From NCBI GenBank assembly GCA_015055735.1, contig SVHP01000011.1:1-37418 (forward strand): DNA of 37,418 nt. The letters run 5' to 3'. Positions 1 through 8,245 of this stretch are shown one piece after another. This DNA is from Clostridiales bacterium (GTDB taxonomy: Bacteria > Bacillota > Clostridia > Christensenellales > Borkfalkiaceae). Numbering within the stretch: position 1 is the first letter of the stretch; each line of letters begins with the position of its first letter. Below the pieces are notes generated by a model. That model did no database searches, had not been told where the DNA came from, and worked only from the letters and a program-made list of their open reading frames with translations. The translations under genes and the position numbers were made by a program.

Positions 1-1483
1 ATTTGATGTTATTATCGCTAACCACCGAACGACCGTAATACTTTTTGTTTAAGTCTAGATATATTTCGCAAAGGTTATCCTTGGTTAACGGTTGACCTTT
101 TTCTACTAAATCGTGGGCGATTTGTTCAAACTCAGCAAATTGCGTTTGCCTGAACAAAGTCGTTCTAATCATTTCGAGCAAATACGAAAGTAGATATTTT
201 TTAAGTTTATTATCCTTTTCGGTATTGAGAAGATATCTAATAAGCAATACTTCGTTAACCGTACTTGCCACTTCAGCCACGAAAATTCTATAATCTGCTT
301 TAGCGTAAGGCTGAGTGCGATTTGAAAAATACGAGTGAATACTATGCCCCATTTCGTGTGCGATAGTAAACACGTCGTGAGTGGTCTTTTGATAGTTCAA
401 AAGCACGTAAGGGTGCGTGTCGTATACGGCAACGCTATACGCACCGCTTCTCTTTCCGTCCCCTTCGTAAACGTCTAGCCACCTATCTTGTTTTGCCTTT
501 CTTAGAAGGTTTTGATACTCTTCACCAAGTGGCGCAAGCCCTTTAACGACTAATTCGTAAGCATCGTCGTACTCTAACTTTAGTTCTGCGCCTTCAACGA
601 CAGGTACGTACACGTCGTACATATACATTTTCTTTAAGCCCAAAAGTTTTTTCTTTTCAGCCATGTATTTATGAAGTTTTGGCAGTGCCTTTTTGGTCGT
701 CTTAATCAAGTTTTCGTAAACTTTTTTACAAACGTCCTCATTCATCAAAGCCATATCGAGCGCCGAATCGTACTTTCTCACCTTTGCATAGAAAACGTCT
801 TTTTTAACGTTTCCATAATAGGTAGATGCAATGGTGTTTATAAGCGAAACGTATGCGTTATAATATTGCTCAAATGCCTTTTTACGAAGTTTTCTGTTCT
901 CCGAATGCATGATAACGCTATAAGTACCGTGACTTAAAGTTATTTTTTCTTTGCCGTCTTTAATTTGACCAAAGTTTATGTCGGCGTTGTCTATTTTAGT
1001 AAAAATATCCCTAAAAGTAGACATAGCGTCCCCACTTTCAGCCAAAATTCTCTCTTCGTTTTCGGATAAAACGTGCGCCTTTTCTTTCAATACGCCTTTT
1101 AGAAAATAATCGTATTCGCTCAAGTCTTTATCTTCAATAAACTTAGTTAAAACTTCTTCCGATAGACTGGTTAATTCTGGCATAATAAACGCAGTAGCCG
1201 TTCCAAACTTTACTCCTAGAGCCGTTATCTTTGAAGATAACGAGTCGTAAAGCGCATCTTTAGTATTTTCATCGTGCTTCATCATTGCGTAAACCGACAA
1301 TTTCTCAAAAATTCTAGATAGTTTTTCTTGTTCTTTCATGCATTGTAAAAAACTAGCCTTATCGCCCAATTTACCACGAAACGCATCGAATGTTATACTT
1401 TTTGACAAATTATCGTAGTCGTTATTCCAATCTTCAACGCTTTGGTATATTTCTTCTACTGCCCATTTATATTTATTATCCAA
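1..1483 (-). CDS. pepF: Oligoendopeptidase F (M3 metallopeptidase), C-terminus outside window
   Basis: Zinc peptidase of family M3 that cleaves short peptides in the cytoplasm. The minus-strand reading frame is open from about 1483 to the window edge, giving about 494 residues of an expected ~600, so the C-terminal part lies beyond base 1. The catalytic HExxH motif is clear as HEMGH at residues 376-380, preceded by TIA and followed by SIHS, as in PepF/PepB enzymes. I chose TTG at 1483 as the start (protein begins LDNKYKWAVEEIY, with Met from TTG) because a G-run (1493-1498) sits nine bases upstream and no ATG fits better. It is the last visible gene of a minus-strand run and starts about 40 bases after the UPF0210 gene. 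Family assignment is firm; the exact start is less so. Confidence 0.93.
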   Translation of the reverse strand, partial: MDNKYKWAVEEIYQSVEDWNNDYDNLSKSITFDAFRGKLGDKASFLQCMKEQEKLSRIFEKLSVYAMMKHDENTKDALYDSLSSKITALGVKFGTATAFIMPELTSLSEEVLTKFIEDKDLSEYDYFLKGVLKEKAHVLSENEERILAESGDAMSTFRDIFTKIDNADINFGQIKDGKEKITLSHGTYSVIMHSENRKLRKKAFEQYYNAYVSLINTIASTYYGNVKKDVFYAKVRKYDSALDMALMNEDVCKKVYENLIKTTKKALPKLHKYMAEKKKLLGLKKMYMYDVYVPVVEGAELKLEYDDAYELVVKGLAPLGEEYQNLLRKAKQDRWLDVYEGDGKRSGAYSVAVYDTHPYVLLNYQKTTHDVFTIAHEMGHSIHSYFSNRTQPYAKADYRIFVAEVASTVNEVLLIRYLLNTEKDNKLKKYLLSYLLEMIRTTLFRQTQFAEFEQIAHDLVEKGQPLTKDNLCEIYLDLNKKYYGRSVVSDNNIK

Positions 1484-1522
1484 AATTTTAGTCCCCCCAA
1501 GAAAGATTTTTTAGCCCTTTTA

Positions 1523-2878
1523 TTAGTTTTTGTTGCTATGTATTGGAGCAGGCATTCTACCACCCCTATTTATAAACGCTTCACAACTATTTTGATTTAC
1601 TGCCATGATAGGTGCTGAACCTAAAAGCCCACCAAATTCCACTTGTTCGCCAACGCCTTTGTTAGGAACGGGAATTACCCTAACTGCAGTAGTCTTATTA
1701 TTTATCATACCTATTGCCGCTTCGTCGGCAATCATACCCGACAAAGTACTTGCAGGTGTGTCGCCAGGAACGGCAACCATATCGATACCAACGCTACAAA
1801 CTGAAGTCATCGCTTCTAATTTACTTAAGGTTATTGCGCCGTTCTTAGCAGCGTTAATCATACCTATATCTTCACTTACAGGAATAAACGCACCCGACAA
1901 ACCACCAACGTTAGAACTTGCCATAACGCCACCCTTCTTAACGGCGTCGTTAAGCATAGCGAGAGTTGCAGTAGTGCCGTGCGCACCAACTTGTCCTAAG
2001 CCTATTTCTTCCAAAATATGAGCAACGCTATCGCCCATAACAGGGGTTGGCGCAAGCGACAAGTCGACGATACCAAATTCAGCGTTTAATCGTTTAGACG
2101 CTTCCTTTGCTATTAGTTGTCCTGCCCTAGTAATCTTAAACGCGGTCTTTTTAATAGTTTCGGCAATCTCGTCAATCGAAGCGCCTTTCATACTCTTTAA
2201 GGCGTTGCAAACAACACCAGGTCCCGAAACGCCGACGTTAATAACAGTTTCGCCTTCGCCTACGCCGTGGAAAGCGCCTGCCATAAACGGATTATCTTCA
2301 ACGGCATTACAGAACACTACTAATTTAGCGCAACCAAAACCATCTCTATCTTTAGTAAGTTCAGCCGTTTGTTTTATGATTTTACCCATTAGCGCAACTG
2401 CGTCCATATTGATACCTGCTTTTGACGAGCCAACGTTAACCGAAGAACACATTCTATCGGTTATCGCAAGCGCTTCTGGAATACTTTCGATAAAAGACTT
2501 TTCAAAGCTAGTCATACCCTTATGAACGAGAGCCGAATATCCACCTAAGAAATCAATACCAACCATTTTTGCAGCGTCGTCTAACGCTTTTGCTAAAACA
2601 ATTTCTTTACCACAAAAAGAAGAGGTCAATAAACTTGCAGGCGTTATTGAAACACGCTTATTTATGATAGGAATACCATACTCCGAACCCAAATCTTCGG
2701 CTACCTTGACTATGTTTTCAGCCTTTTTACAAATTCTATCGTAGCAAAGTTTTGCTGTTAATTTAGCGTCGTCACGAATACATGGTAAAAGGGATATACC
2801 CATAGTGATTGTCCTTACGTCAAAGTGTTCCTTTTCCACCATGTTTATAGTTTCTAAAATTTCCTTTCTGTTAAGCAT
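1523..2878 (-). CDS. UPF0210 (PFL-like, DUF711) family protein
   Basis: A 451-residue protein of the conserved UPF0210/DUF711 family, whose members have a pyruvate-formate-lyase-like barrel fold but no settled biochemical role. Recognisable family stretches are the [11 protein letters not shown] start, the glycine-rich [17 protein letters not shown] segment near residues 208-224, [18 protein letters not shown] near 295-312, and the [10 protein letters not shown] end. Length is normal for the family. It lies 12 bases after the small ACT protein UPF0237. These two are neighbours in many Firmicutes, which suggests that the ACT protein senses a ligand for this partner; that is inference. The start ATG has a GGTGGG-type ribosome site. 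No signal peptide or membrane segment was seen. Confidence 0.93.
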   Translation of the reverse strand: MLNRKEILETINMVEKEHFDVRTITMGISLLPCIRDDAKLTAKLCYDRICKKAENIVKVAEDLGSEYGIPIINKRVSITPASLLTSSFCGKEIVLAKALDDAAKMVGIDFLGGYSALVHKGMTSFEKSFIESIPEALAITDRMCSSVNVGSSKAGINMDAVALMGKIIKQTAELTKDRDGFGCAKLVVFCNAVEDNPFMAGAFHGVGEGETVINVGVSGPGVVCNALKSMKGASIDEIAETIKKTAFKITRAGQLIAKEASKRLNAEFGIVDLSLAPTPVMGDSVAHILEEIGLGQVGAHGTTATLAMLNDAVKKGGVMASSNVGGLSGAFIPVSEDIGMINAAKNGAITLSKLEAMTSVCSVGIDMVAVPGDTPASTLSGMIADEAAIGMINNKTTAVRVIPVPNKGVGEQVEFGGLLGSAPIMAVNQNSCEAFINRGGRMPAPIHSNKN

Positions 2879-2890
2879 ACTTTTCCCACC

Positions 2891-3160
2891 TTAAATTTTA
2901 TGCATTGCATTAAAGATATCTTCGTGTTGAACGTGGATTGAAACGCCGATCTCTTGACCGACCTTAACCATTTCATCTTTTAATTCTTTTAGTGATAAAG
3001 TCGCATTTTCTAGGTCGCAAAGCATAAGCATAGTAAAGTTATCTTGCATTAGCGTTTGGCTAATATCTTCAATATTAACGCAATTTTCTGCTAGCGCCGT
3101 ACTTACCTTTGCAATTATTCCAGGTCTATCTTTTCCTATTACCGTAACTATTGATTTCAT
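2891..3160 (-). CDS. UPF0237 ACT-domain protein
   Basis: An 89-residue protein that is essentially one ACT domain. It opens with MKSIVTVIGKDRPGIIAKVS, the usual ACT beta1-loop-alpha1 pattern with the DRPG turn that binds amino acids in many family members. It matches the small GcvR-like/UPF0237 group. ACT domains generally bind amino acids as dimers; the ligand here cannot be read from the sequence. Its ATG follows AAGGAG at good spacing, and its stop is 12 bases before UPF0210, so the two are almost certainly co-transcribed. It probably acts as a small cytoplasmic sensor or regulator subunit for the UPF0210 partner. That role is inferred from pairing and is not proven. Confidence 0.92.
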   Translation of the reverse strand: MKSIVTVIGKDRPGIIAKVSTALAENCVNIEDISQTLMQDNFTMLMLCDLENATLSLKELKDEMVKVGQEIGVSIHVQHEDIFNAMHKI

Positions 3161-3204
3161 ATTGATTTTCTCCTTAAATAGTTAAAACTTTGTCTAAATT
3201 TAGT

Positions 3205-3720
3205 TTATTCTTGTATCTCATAACTGATAAGAACGTTACCTTGAGTGACGTACTTAACCGTTTGTTTTTCCTTAAATTCTGGGAACGGCTTTTCATGGAA
3301 TACTAAAACCTTTCTTTCGTAAAAGTCTTTTTTATACTTATTCCACTCTATAAACACTAATGCTTTACAATCCACGCCGTCCTTATCTTGAATATGTTCG
3401 TCGTATTCAAAAAAACTGCCAATCGAAGTTTCTCTCAATCCTGTATTTAGATTTAGAGTAAGTTTATAAAAGCGATTAACCCTTCTAAACACAATGCCTA
3501 AATATAAGACCGAAAAAATTACGAAAACGACACTTATTGAATAATGAATAAGTTTTACCGTGCCGATATTTGGCGATTCGTACGGCAAGGTAGTAAAATA
3601 AACTACCATAGCAATACTAAAGATTAAATACAAAGCAGCAATAATCAAGTATGCCGTTAAAGTTCTTTTCCTTTGCGCTTTCGCATCGATATACTCTTGT
3701 TCAACAAAATAATTTGTCAT
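3205..3720 (-). CDS. Unknown protein with two transmembrane helices
   Basis: I do not recognise this 171-residue protein. It has a short, charged N-terminus (about residues 1-22), a hydrophobic helix near 23-42, a second near 59-78, and a C-terminal soluble part of about 90 residues rich in Lys, Glu and aromatics. With the positive-inside rule, the N-terminus and the C-terminal domain (after RRVNR) are predicted to be cytoplasmic, with a short outside loop. No catalytic motif was found. It sits 17 bases downstream of signal peptidase I and 44 bases upstream of the ACT gene on the same strand, so it belongs to the same transcription run. Translation signals are good (GGAGAAAAAT before ATG). 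Function unknown. Confidence 0.75.
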   Translation of the reverse strand: MTNYFVEQEYIDAKAQRKRTLTAYLIIAALYLIFSIAMVVYFTTLPYESPNIGTVKLIHYSISVVFVIFSVLYLGIVFRRVNRFYKLTLNLNTGLRETSIGSFFEYDEHIQDKDGVDCKALVFIEWNKYKKDFYERKVLVFHEKPFPEFKEKQTVKYVTQGNVLISYEIQE

Positions 3721-3737
3721 ATTTTTCTCCGTTTTTC

Positions 3738-4349
3738 TTATTTACTTTTGAATATATTTCTAAAATATTCTCCTAGGTTGTAAAGCCCTTTACTTAACCA
3801 TCTAATATCTAACGCCCAATCGTGCACCACTCCAACGACTTGATCTCTAGTACAAGTATCGTACTCTCTTCTACTATCCGAACTATCGTTCCTATTATCT
3901 CCAAGGTAAAAGATCTCGTTTTCTTTTAACTCCCAATAACTTTTTCCATAATGCTCTGTCCTTAGTCCAGGTTCTAGATAAGGTTCTTCAATTATTTTAC
4001 CGTCCACGTAAACCTTTCCATCTTTTATTTGCACGGTAACCGTCCTATCTTTTTCGCCAACGGCTATTTGCCTTTTAATTATCCAAGCACCGTTCGGTTT
4101 TTCGTCCTTTATTACGATTATATTACCATTTTGAGATTTAGCATTAACGTCCATAAATAACACGTCTTCATTGTGAAGAGTTGACATCATTGAAGGCCCT
4201 GAAACGTAAACGCTTTTTAGGTAATTGTTGTTTATTTCAGTTATTGAAAATAATAGAAAAACAGCCACTAATAAAAAGATTATAAAATTAAAATCGGCTT
4301 TTTGCTGTTTTTGTTGTATTTCAACTAAACTATCGTTAACTTTAATCAT
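3738..4349 (-). CDS. lepB: Signal peptidase I
   Basis: Type I signal peptidase (S26 family), which removes signal peptides from secreted proteins on the outer face of the membrane. The 203-residue protein has one N-terminal membrane anchor (about 21-37). Next comes the catalytic serine box SGPSMMSTL with Ser53, then the general-base lysine in IIKRQIAVGEKDR (Lys92), and the conserved GDNRNDSSDSR box at 151-161. All catalytic signatures are intact. The start ATG is preceded by AAGGAG and overlaps the 3' end of the DUF951 gene by eight bases, which points to translational coupling. The single anchor and length are typical of Gram-positive SipS-like enzymes. Confidence 0.95.
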   Translation of the reverse strand: MIKVNDSLVEIQQKQQKADFNFIIFLLVAVFLLFSITEINNNYLKSVYVSGPSMMSTLHNEDVLFMDVNAKSQNGNIIVIKDEKPNGAWIIKRQIAVGEKDRTVTVQIKDGKVYVDGKIIEEPYLEPGLRTEHYGKSYWELKENEIFYLGDNRNDSSDSRREYDTCTRDQVVGVVHDWALDIRWLSKGLYNLGEYFRNIFKSK

Positions 4350-4536
4350 TTTGCTCCTTGCAAGGCGTGTGAATTTTGGTCATCTTTTTCACTTCGTCAA
4401 CCGACATAAAAATCGCTCTACTACATTTTAGGCATTTTAATTTCACGTCAGCCCCCACTCTCGCCACTTCCCACTCGTTAGAGCCACAAGCGTGAGTTTT
4501 CTTTGAAATTATTTTATCGCCAACCGAATACGTCAT
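4342..4536 (-). CDS. DUF951 family small zinc-ribbon-like protein
   Basis: A 64-residue protein of the DUF951 family, common in Firmicutes and often found near chromosome-maintenance or translation genes. It shows the family hallmark KKxHxCGSNEWEV near residues 12-24 and then a CLKC pair. Cys17, Cys35, Cys38 and Cys59 could form one metal site. It starts with ATG behind AGGAG, 15 bases downstream of the hydrolase-like gene, and its stop lies inside the start region of lepB (eight-base overlap). Function is unknown; a structural zinc and nucleic-acid binding are reasonable guesses from the ribbon-like Cys pattern only. Confidence 0.9.
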   Translation of the reverse strand: MTYSVGDKIISKKTHACGSNEWEVARVGADVKLKCLKCSRAIFMSVDEVKKMTKIHTPCKEQND

Positions 4537-4551
4537 ATTTCTCCTAATCTA

Positions 4552-6228
4552 CTAAATCCATAACGCATTGTTTACTAAGTATTCACTTCCGTTAACGTTA
4601 ATAGACATAGCTTGAATTTTTGAATAATCTTTTAACGGCATACCTTCAGCCGTCTTAAACTTGTTCATCGGCAGTTGTACGTTATGCCAAATATCTTCGC
4701 CTTTAATACTTACCCTTGCAAAATACTCGGTTTTAACGCTTGGATAATCGGCAATTAAGCAAACGACTAACTCCCCGTCCTTTTCCGAATAAACGTCTAG
4801 CATAAAAATAGAATCGCTATTCGGCGCACATTTTTTACCACTAGGCATAAAGGTCAAAACACCACTGTCGCTAGTAATACCTTCAATACCCATAGGTCCT
4901 TTCTTTTTAAGGACAGCATTATTCACGAAAGGGTCGCCGTCTTTTTGCAAGGTATCATTGTTTACGAACAACGTGCTAGCATTATCTATTCTTGAAGAAT
5001 AAACTATGTTGTTTTTATAAGTTTTCGCAATCTCGTCTTGGTTAAACTTCTTTGCTATTATCTTTGAACAAATGGTAAATCCGTTAGCATACTTAAAAAC
5101 GGCGTACATAATAGCGAGTTCAGACTTATTGAAAGGCGTATATTTTGCTACGTAACTCTCTCCCACTTTTTTGGTTTTAATTATTTGCCAAGAACGAACG
5201 GTTGGATCTGCAAGTTCTTCGGCAATGCAAACGTTAACCGACTTTAAGCCCTCCAAACTTCCGTTTGCTTCAATTATAAGCTGACCGTTTTCAATTTCGC
5301 ATTTAAGGTCACAATCACAAGGTAAATTCAATTTGGTATCGTCTTGCAAATATTTGGACAAAAACAAGAGCATATCAAAATATCCGTCTTGGTTTATCTT
5401 GTTAACTTGATTTATCGAATAGTGAATAGCCGAATAGGTTTCCTGTTTAATTTTAGAAAGTGTATCAAAAGCCCTATCGATATCGTATTGAACGTTATTA
5501 GTAGCCGAAAGCATAAGCACGGGGCAATTAACGTGCATTGCGTAAGATTGTGGGTCAATTCCTGCAATAAACTTATACATTTGGTCGTCAAACTGTGGTT
5601 CAACCATTCCACCGAACTTTTGAACGCCACGATAACCCAACCAGCCTGAATTTAAACCAAACACAGCGCAATCAAGATTTTCGTCAGTACCTGCAACTTG
5701 CCATAACACCGTCGCCACGTCGCCAAAAGCAACGCAACCTATTTTTGTTACGTTCGGTAAGTTGTTTAAGTAGCTAACGACGTATCGAATAACGGCACTC
5801 CATTCATACCAACACGTTTTTACAGCGTCAAAAGAAACGGTAAATAAATTGTCTTTTGCTATTTCATAATTAACGTAATCTAAGCTGATAGGATATCTAG
5901 TGTAGTTGGTTTTGTTTTCCATCTTTCCTGCAAGGTCAACCAACATAACGCCGTAGCCTTGTTTTACTAGATTTTTAACGAGCGAAATATTTTCTCCAAT
6001 GGAAAAATCTTGCATTAAGATAATCACAGGGCTTTTTTTAGCTTCTTCTTTTTGGTAAAATTCAGCGTATATATTGACTTTGCCGTCGTTTACTTCACGC
6101 CCTTCAATTTCAAGAGCAAATTTTATAATACTACCAATTTTGTATTTATCCACAATTTTGGTCTTAACTTTTTGTTCAATTATAAAATTCTTCCATATTG
6201 CCGTAGGCGTTAAAATCGTTCCATTCAT
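4552..6228 (-). CDS. Alpha/beta-hydrolase-like protein lacking the nucleophile, with C-terminal beta domain
   Basis: A 558-residue protein whose N-terminal half (about 30-300) has an alpha/beta-hydrolase layout: a strand with VIILMQDFS near 68-76, GYGVMLVDLAG near 91-101, and a helix-strand unit NVTKIGCVAFGDVA at 159-172 where the nucleophile elbow belongs. In place of the usual GxSxGG it reads AFGDVA, so the serine position appears to be Gly169. The enzyme may therefore be inactive or use another chemistry. The C-terminal third (about 430-558) is rich in beta strands and ends with W-N-x-x-L-P-M-N and YSKIQAMSINVNG, resembling a galactose-binding-like/CBM beta sandwich. No signal peptide or membrane helix is present, so it is probably cytoplasmic. 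It is the first gene of the minus-strand run to pepF. Its substrate is unknown. Confidence 0.7.
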   Translation of the reverse strand: MNGTILTPTAIWKNFIIEQKVKTKIVDKYKIGSIIKFALEIEGREVNDGKVNIYAEFYQKEEAKKSPVIILMQDFSIGENISLVKNLVKQGYGVMLVDLAGKMENKTNYTRYPISLDYVNYEIAKDNLFTVSFDAVKTCWYEWSAVIRYVVSYLNNLPNVTKIGCVAFGDVATVLWQVAGTDENLDCAVFGLNSGWLGYRGVQKFGGMVEPQFDDQMYKFIAGIDPQSYAMHVNCPVLMLSATNNVQYDIDRAFDTLSKIKQETYSAIHYSINQVNKINQDGYFDMLLFLSKYLQDDTKLNLPCDCDLKCEIENGQLIIEANGSLEGLKSVNVCIAEELADPTVRSWQIIKTKKVGESYVAKYTPFNKSELAIMYAVFKYANGFTICSKIIAKKFNQDEIAKTYKNNIVYSSRIDNASTLFVNNDTLQKDGDPFVNNAVLKKKGPMGIEGITSDSGVLTFMPSGKKCAPNSDSIFMLDVYSEKDGELVVCLIADYPSVKTEYFARVSIKGEDIWHNVQLPMNKFKTAEGMPLKDYSKIQAMSINVNGSEYLVNNALWI

Positions 6229-6291
6229 ACCTAGTTCCTCTCGACTAAATCACATTAACATACTTTTTGGTAAAATTTATGATTATTTAAG

Positions 6292-6320
6292 TTGATTTTT
6301 GTTTAAGTTTAGTTTATAAT
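6292..6320 (+). promoter_or_regulatory. Promoter of the DnaD-family gene
   Basis: TTGATT (6292-6297), 17-base spacer, TATAAT (6315-6320): a near-consensus sigma-A promoter reading toward the gene at 6449. The transcript would have a leader of about 120 bases. Predicted by pattern only. Confidence 0.6.
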
Positions 6321-6371
6321 ATTTTTTACTTGTTAGCGAGCGTTAGCCCACATACTCATACTAGTAGTTAC

Positions 6372-6420
6372 TATATTATATAATATATTCCAAATCAACG
6401 CAAGCATTTACAAGCATTTT
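6372..6420. repeat. AT-rich 16-bp palindrome and tandem 10-bp repeat in the dnaD leader
   Basis: A perfect 16-base palindrome of A/T (6372-6387) is followed by two head-to-tail copies of CAAGCATTT(A/T) at 6401-6410 and 6411-6420, just before the ribosome site of the DnaD-family gene. No known binding-site consensus matches (it is not a DnaA box). It could be an operator; this is a suggestion from position only. Confidence 0.4.
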
Positions 6421-6448
6421 ATATGGATAATTCTTATAAGGAGAAAAA

Positions 6449-8131
6449 ATGATTTGTTCTTTTTCAAAGGAATTTTCATCTAATTCTTTTACGGGTATTG
6501 AAAATTCTTTTATAACTGAATATATGCCTGTTGCCGATGGCGAAGCCGTAAAGGTTTACCTTTATGGCTTATATTTGTGCCAACACCCTGAAAAAGATCA
6601 ATCTTTAGAAGAATTTGCTAGCACGCTAAAAATGGACGAAGTTACCGTTTGCAAACTGTTCTCGTATTGGGAAGAATTCGGTATACTGTCGGTAATAAGT
6701 AAAGAGCCGTTAAACGTCCAATATCAACCAATACGTGGGGGTATCGGTACAAAACCACGTAAATATAAGGCTGAAAAATACACCGATTTTACTAAGGGAC
6801 TTCAGTCGCTTATTGAAAATAGAATGATATCTACTAACGAATATTCCGAATATTTTTCGGTTATGGAAACCTATTCGATTAAGCCTGAAGCAATGCTAAT
6901 GATTGTTAGATATTGTTTGGACTTAAAGGGAAAAGATATCTCATATAGATACGTTATAAAAGTAGCAAAAGATTTTGGCAATCGTGGACTTTGTTCGGTT
7001 GAAAAAGTGGAAAAAGAACTTTCTTCTTACATTGCTAGAACTGCCGTGTTAGAACAAATCTTTAAGGCATTATCACTTCGTAGAAATATCGATATAGAAG
7101 ACGCCAACCTGCTTACTAAATGGACGCAAGAGTTGTCTTTTGATACTGAAAATATAATTTTTGCAGCATCTAAACTTAAAAAAGGTAATATGGAAAAGTT
7201 AGATCAATTCCTTTTAGAGTTATATGCCTTAAAGAGTTTCTCAAGGGAAGAAATCAATGATTACGTAGACAAAAAGAAAGGTATTTACGAACTTGCAATT
7301 AAAATCAACAAAGCCCTTTCTATTTACGTGGAAGTTATTGATACGGTAGTAAATACTTACACCAAAAAGTGGTTATCGTTCGGCTTTGACGAGCAAACGC
7401 TTTTATTTATAGCCTCCACTTGTTTTAAGTCGGGAAAAAACACCTTACAATATATGGACGAGCTAGTTGAAACTTTGCGCAACCGTGGTTTTATCACCAT
7501 TTCGGGCGTTGGCGATTATTTTGAAAGTTTAAGAATTGTCGATGAGTTTATTTCCAAGATTTTATTGACCGTTGGGCTTAATCGTAAGCCAAACCCTTGG
7601 GATAGAGATAATCTTAACGTTTGGAAAAGTTGGAATTTTTCGGACGAAATGATACTTGAAGCGGCAAAACTTTCAGCTGGTAAATCTTCCCCTATCGCCT
7701 ATATGAACGGTATTTTAAGTAACTGGAAAAACAACTCTGTTTACACTACCGAAAACATTGAAAACAGTTCACAAACCACAAATCAAAACTCACAAGAAAA
7801 TTACAACCGTGAGTATGAAAGAAGAAGAACTCTCGCTCTTTCAAGAGCGCAAAAAAATAATGAAATCGCAATGTCCATCGACGGCTTCTTGGACGTTTAC
7901 GGACGATTAAACTCTATAGAAAAAGACCTTGCATTTGCTGAAATTGCAAACGATAACAGCGCTTTAGAAAAACTAGAACAAGAAAAAATAGAGTTAAACA
8001 AAAAGGCTCAAGCGCTTCTTAAAAAGCAAAATCTTACACTCGAAGATTTGTCGCCTAAGTATCGTTGTGAAAAATGTAAAGACACGGGTTACGTCGGTAC
8101 TCATCGTTGCGACTGTTTTGATAAAAAATAA
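6449..8131 (+). CDS. DnaD-family replication protein with C-terminal DnaI-type zinc finger
   Basis: A 560-residue primosome-type protein. Residues ~20-95 match the DnaD winged-helix N-terminal domain. Then come up to four repeats like the DnaD/DnaB C-terminal (DDBH2) module, at about 110-190, 200-270, 295-365 and 385-440. The last is the most canonical, ending YMNGILSNWK, the YxxxI-xxx-W DNA-binding signature. Residues ~455-560 resemble the N-terminal domain of the helicase loader DnaI/DnaC: a helical part, then C540-x2-C543-KDTGYV and C554-D-C556, a zinc site. The AAA+ ATPase that normally follows is absent; the gene stops and a terminator follows. It probably helps load the replicative helicase at the origin or at restart sites. 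The ATG has AAGGAG at ideal spacing. The single DnaD protein of Bacillus has about 230 residues, so this one is unusually long. Confidence 0.85.
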   Translation: MICSFSKEFSSNSFTGIENSFITEYMPVADGEAVKVYLYGLYLCQHPEKDQSLEEFASTLKMDEVTVCKLFSYWEEFGILSVISKEPLNVQYQPIRGGIGTKPRKYKAEKYTDFTKGLQSLIENRMISTNEYSEYFSVMETYSIKPEAMLMIVRYCLDLKGKDISYRYVIKVAKDFGNRGLCSVEKVEKELSSYIARTAVLEQIFKALSLRRNIDIEDANLLTKWTQELSFDTENIIFAASKLKKGNMEKLDQFLLELYALKSFSREEINDYVDKKKGIYELAIKINKALSIYVEVIDTVVNTYTKKWLSFGFDEQTLLFIASTCFKSGKNTLQYMDELVETLRNRGFITISGVGDYFESLRIVDEFISKILLTVGLNRKPNPWDRDNLNVWKSWNFSDEMILEAAKLSAGKSSPIAYMNGILSNWKNNSVYTTENIENSSQTTNQNSQENYNREYERRRTLALSRAQKNNEIAMSIDGFLDVYGRLNSIEKDLAFAEIANDNSALEKLEQEKIELNKKAQALLKKQNLTLEDLSPKYRCEKCKDTGYVGTHRCDCFDKK

Positions 8132-8185
8132 CATTATATTACTTTTTATTAAAAATAGAAAAACAATTATCAAAATTCCATACAA

Positions 8186-8226
8186 AAAAATTAGCACTCA
8201 AAGAAAATTCTTTGAGTGCTTTTTTA
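8186..8226. terminator. Bidirectional intrinsic terminator between dnaD-like and citrate synthase genes
   Basis: A 13-bp perfect stem (8193-8205 with 8208-8220) and a two-base loop, flanked by an A-run on the left and TTTTTT on the right. It can end both converging transcripts. Confidence 0.88.
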
Positions 8227-8245
8227 TAAACTTTTCTTTAGTATT

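Noticed and set aside
671-937. Plus-strand reading frame opposite pepF
   Set aside because: Shadow of the M3 peptidase frame, which has clear HExxH and family motifs.
1605-2525. Plus-strand reading frames opposite the UPF0210 gene
   Set aside because: They are antisense shadows of a well-recognised gene, with low-complexity Pro/Ser/Thr composition and no ribosome sites.
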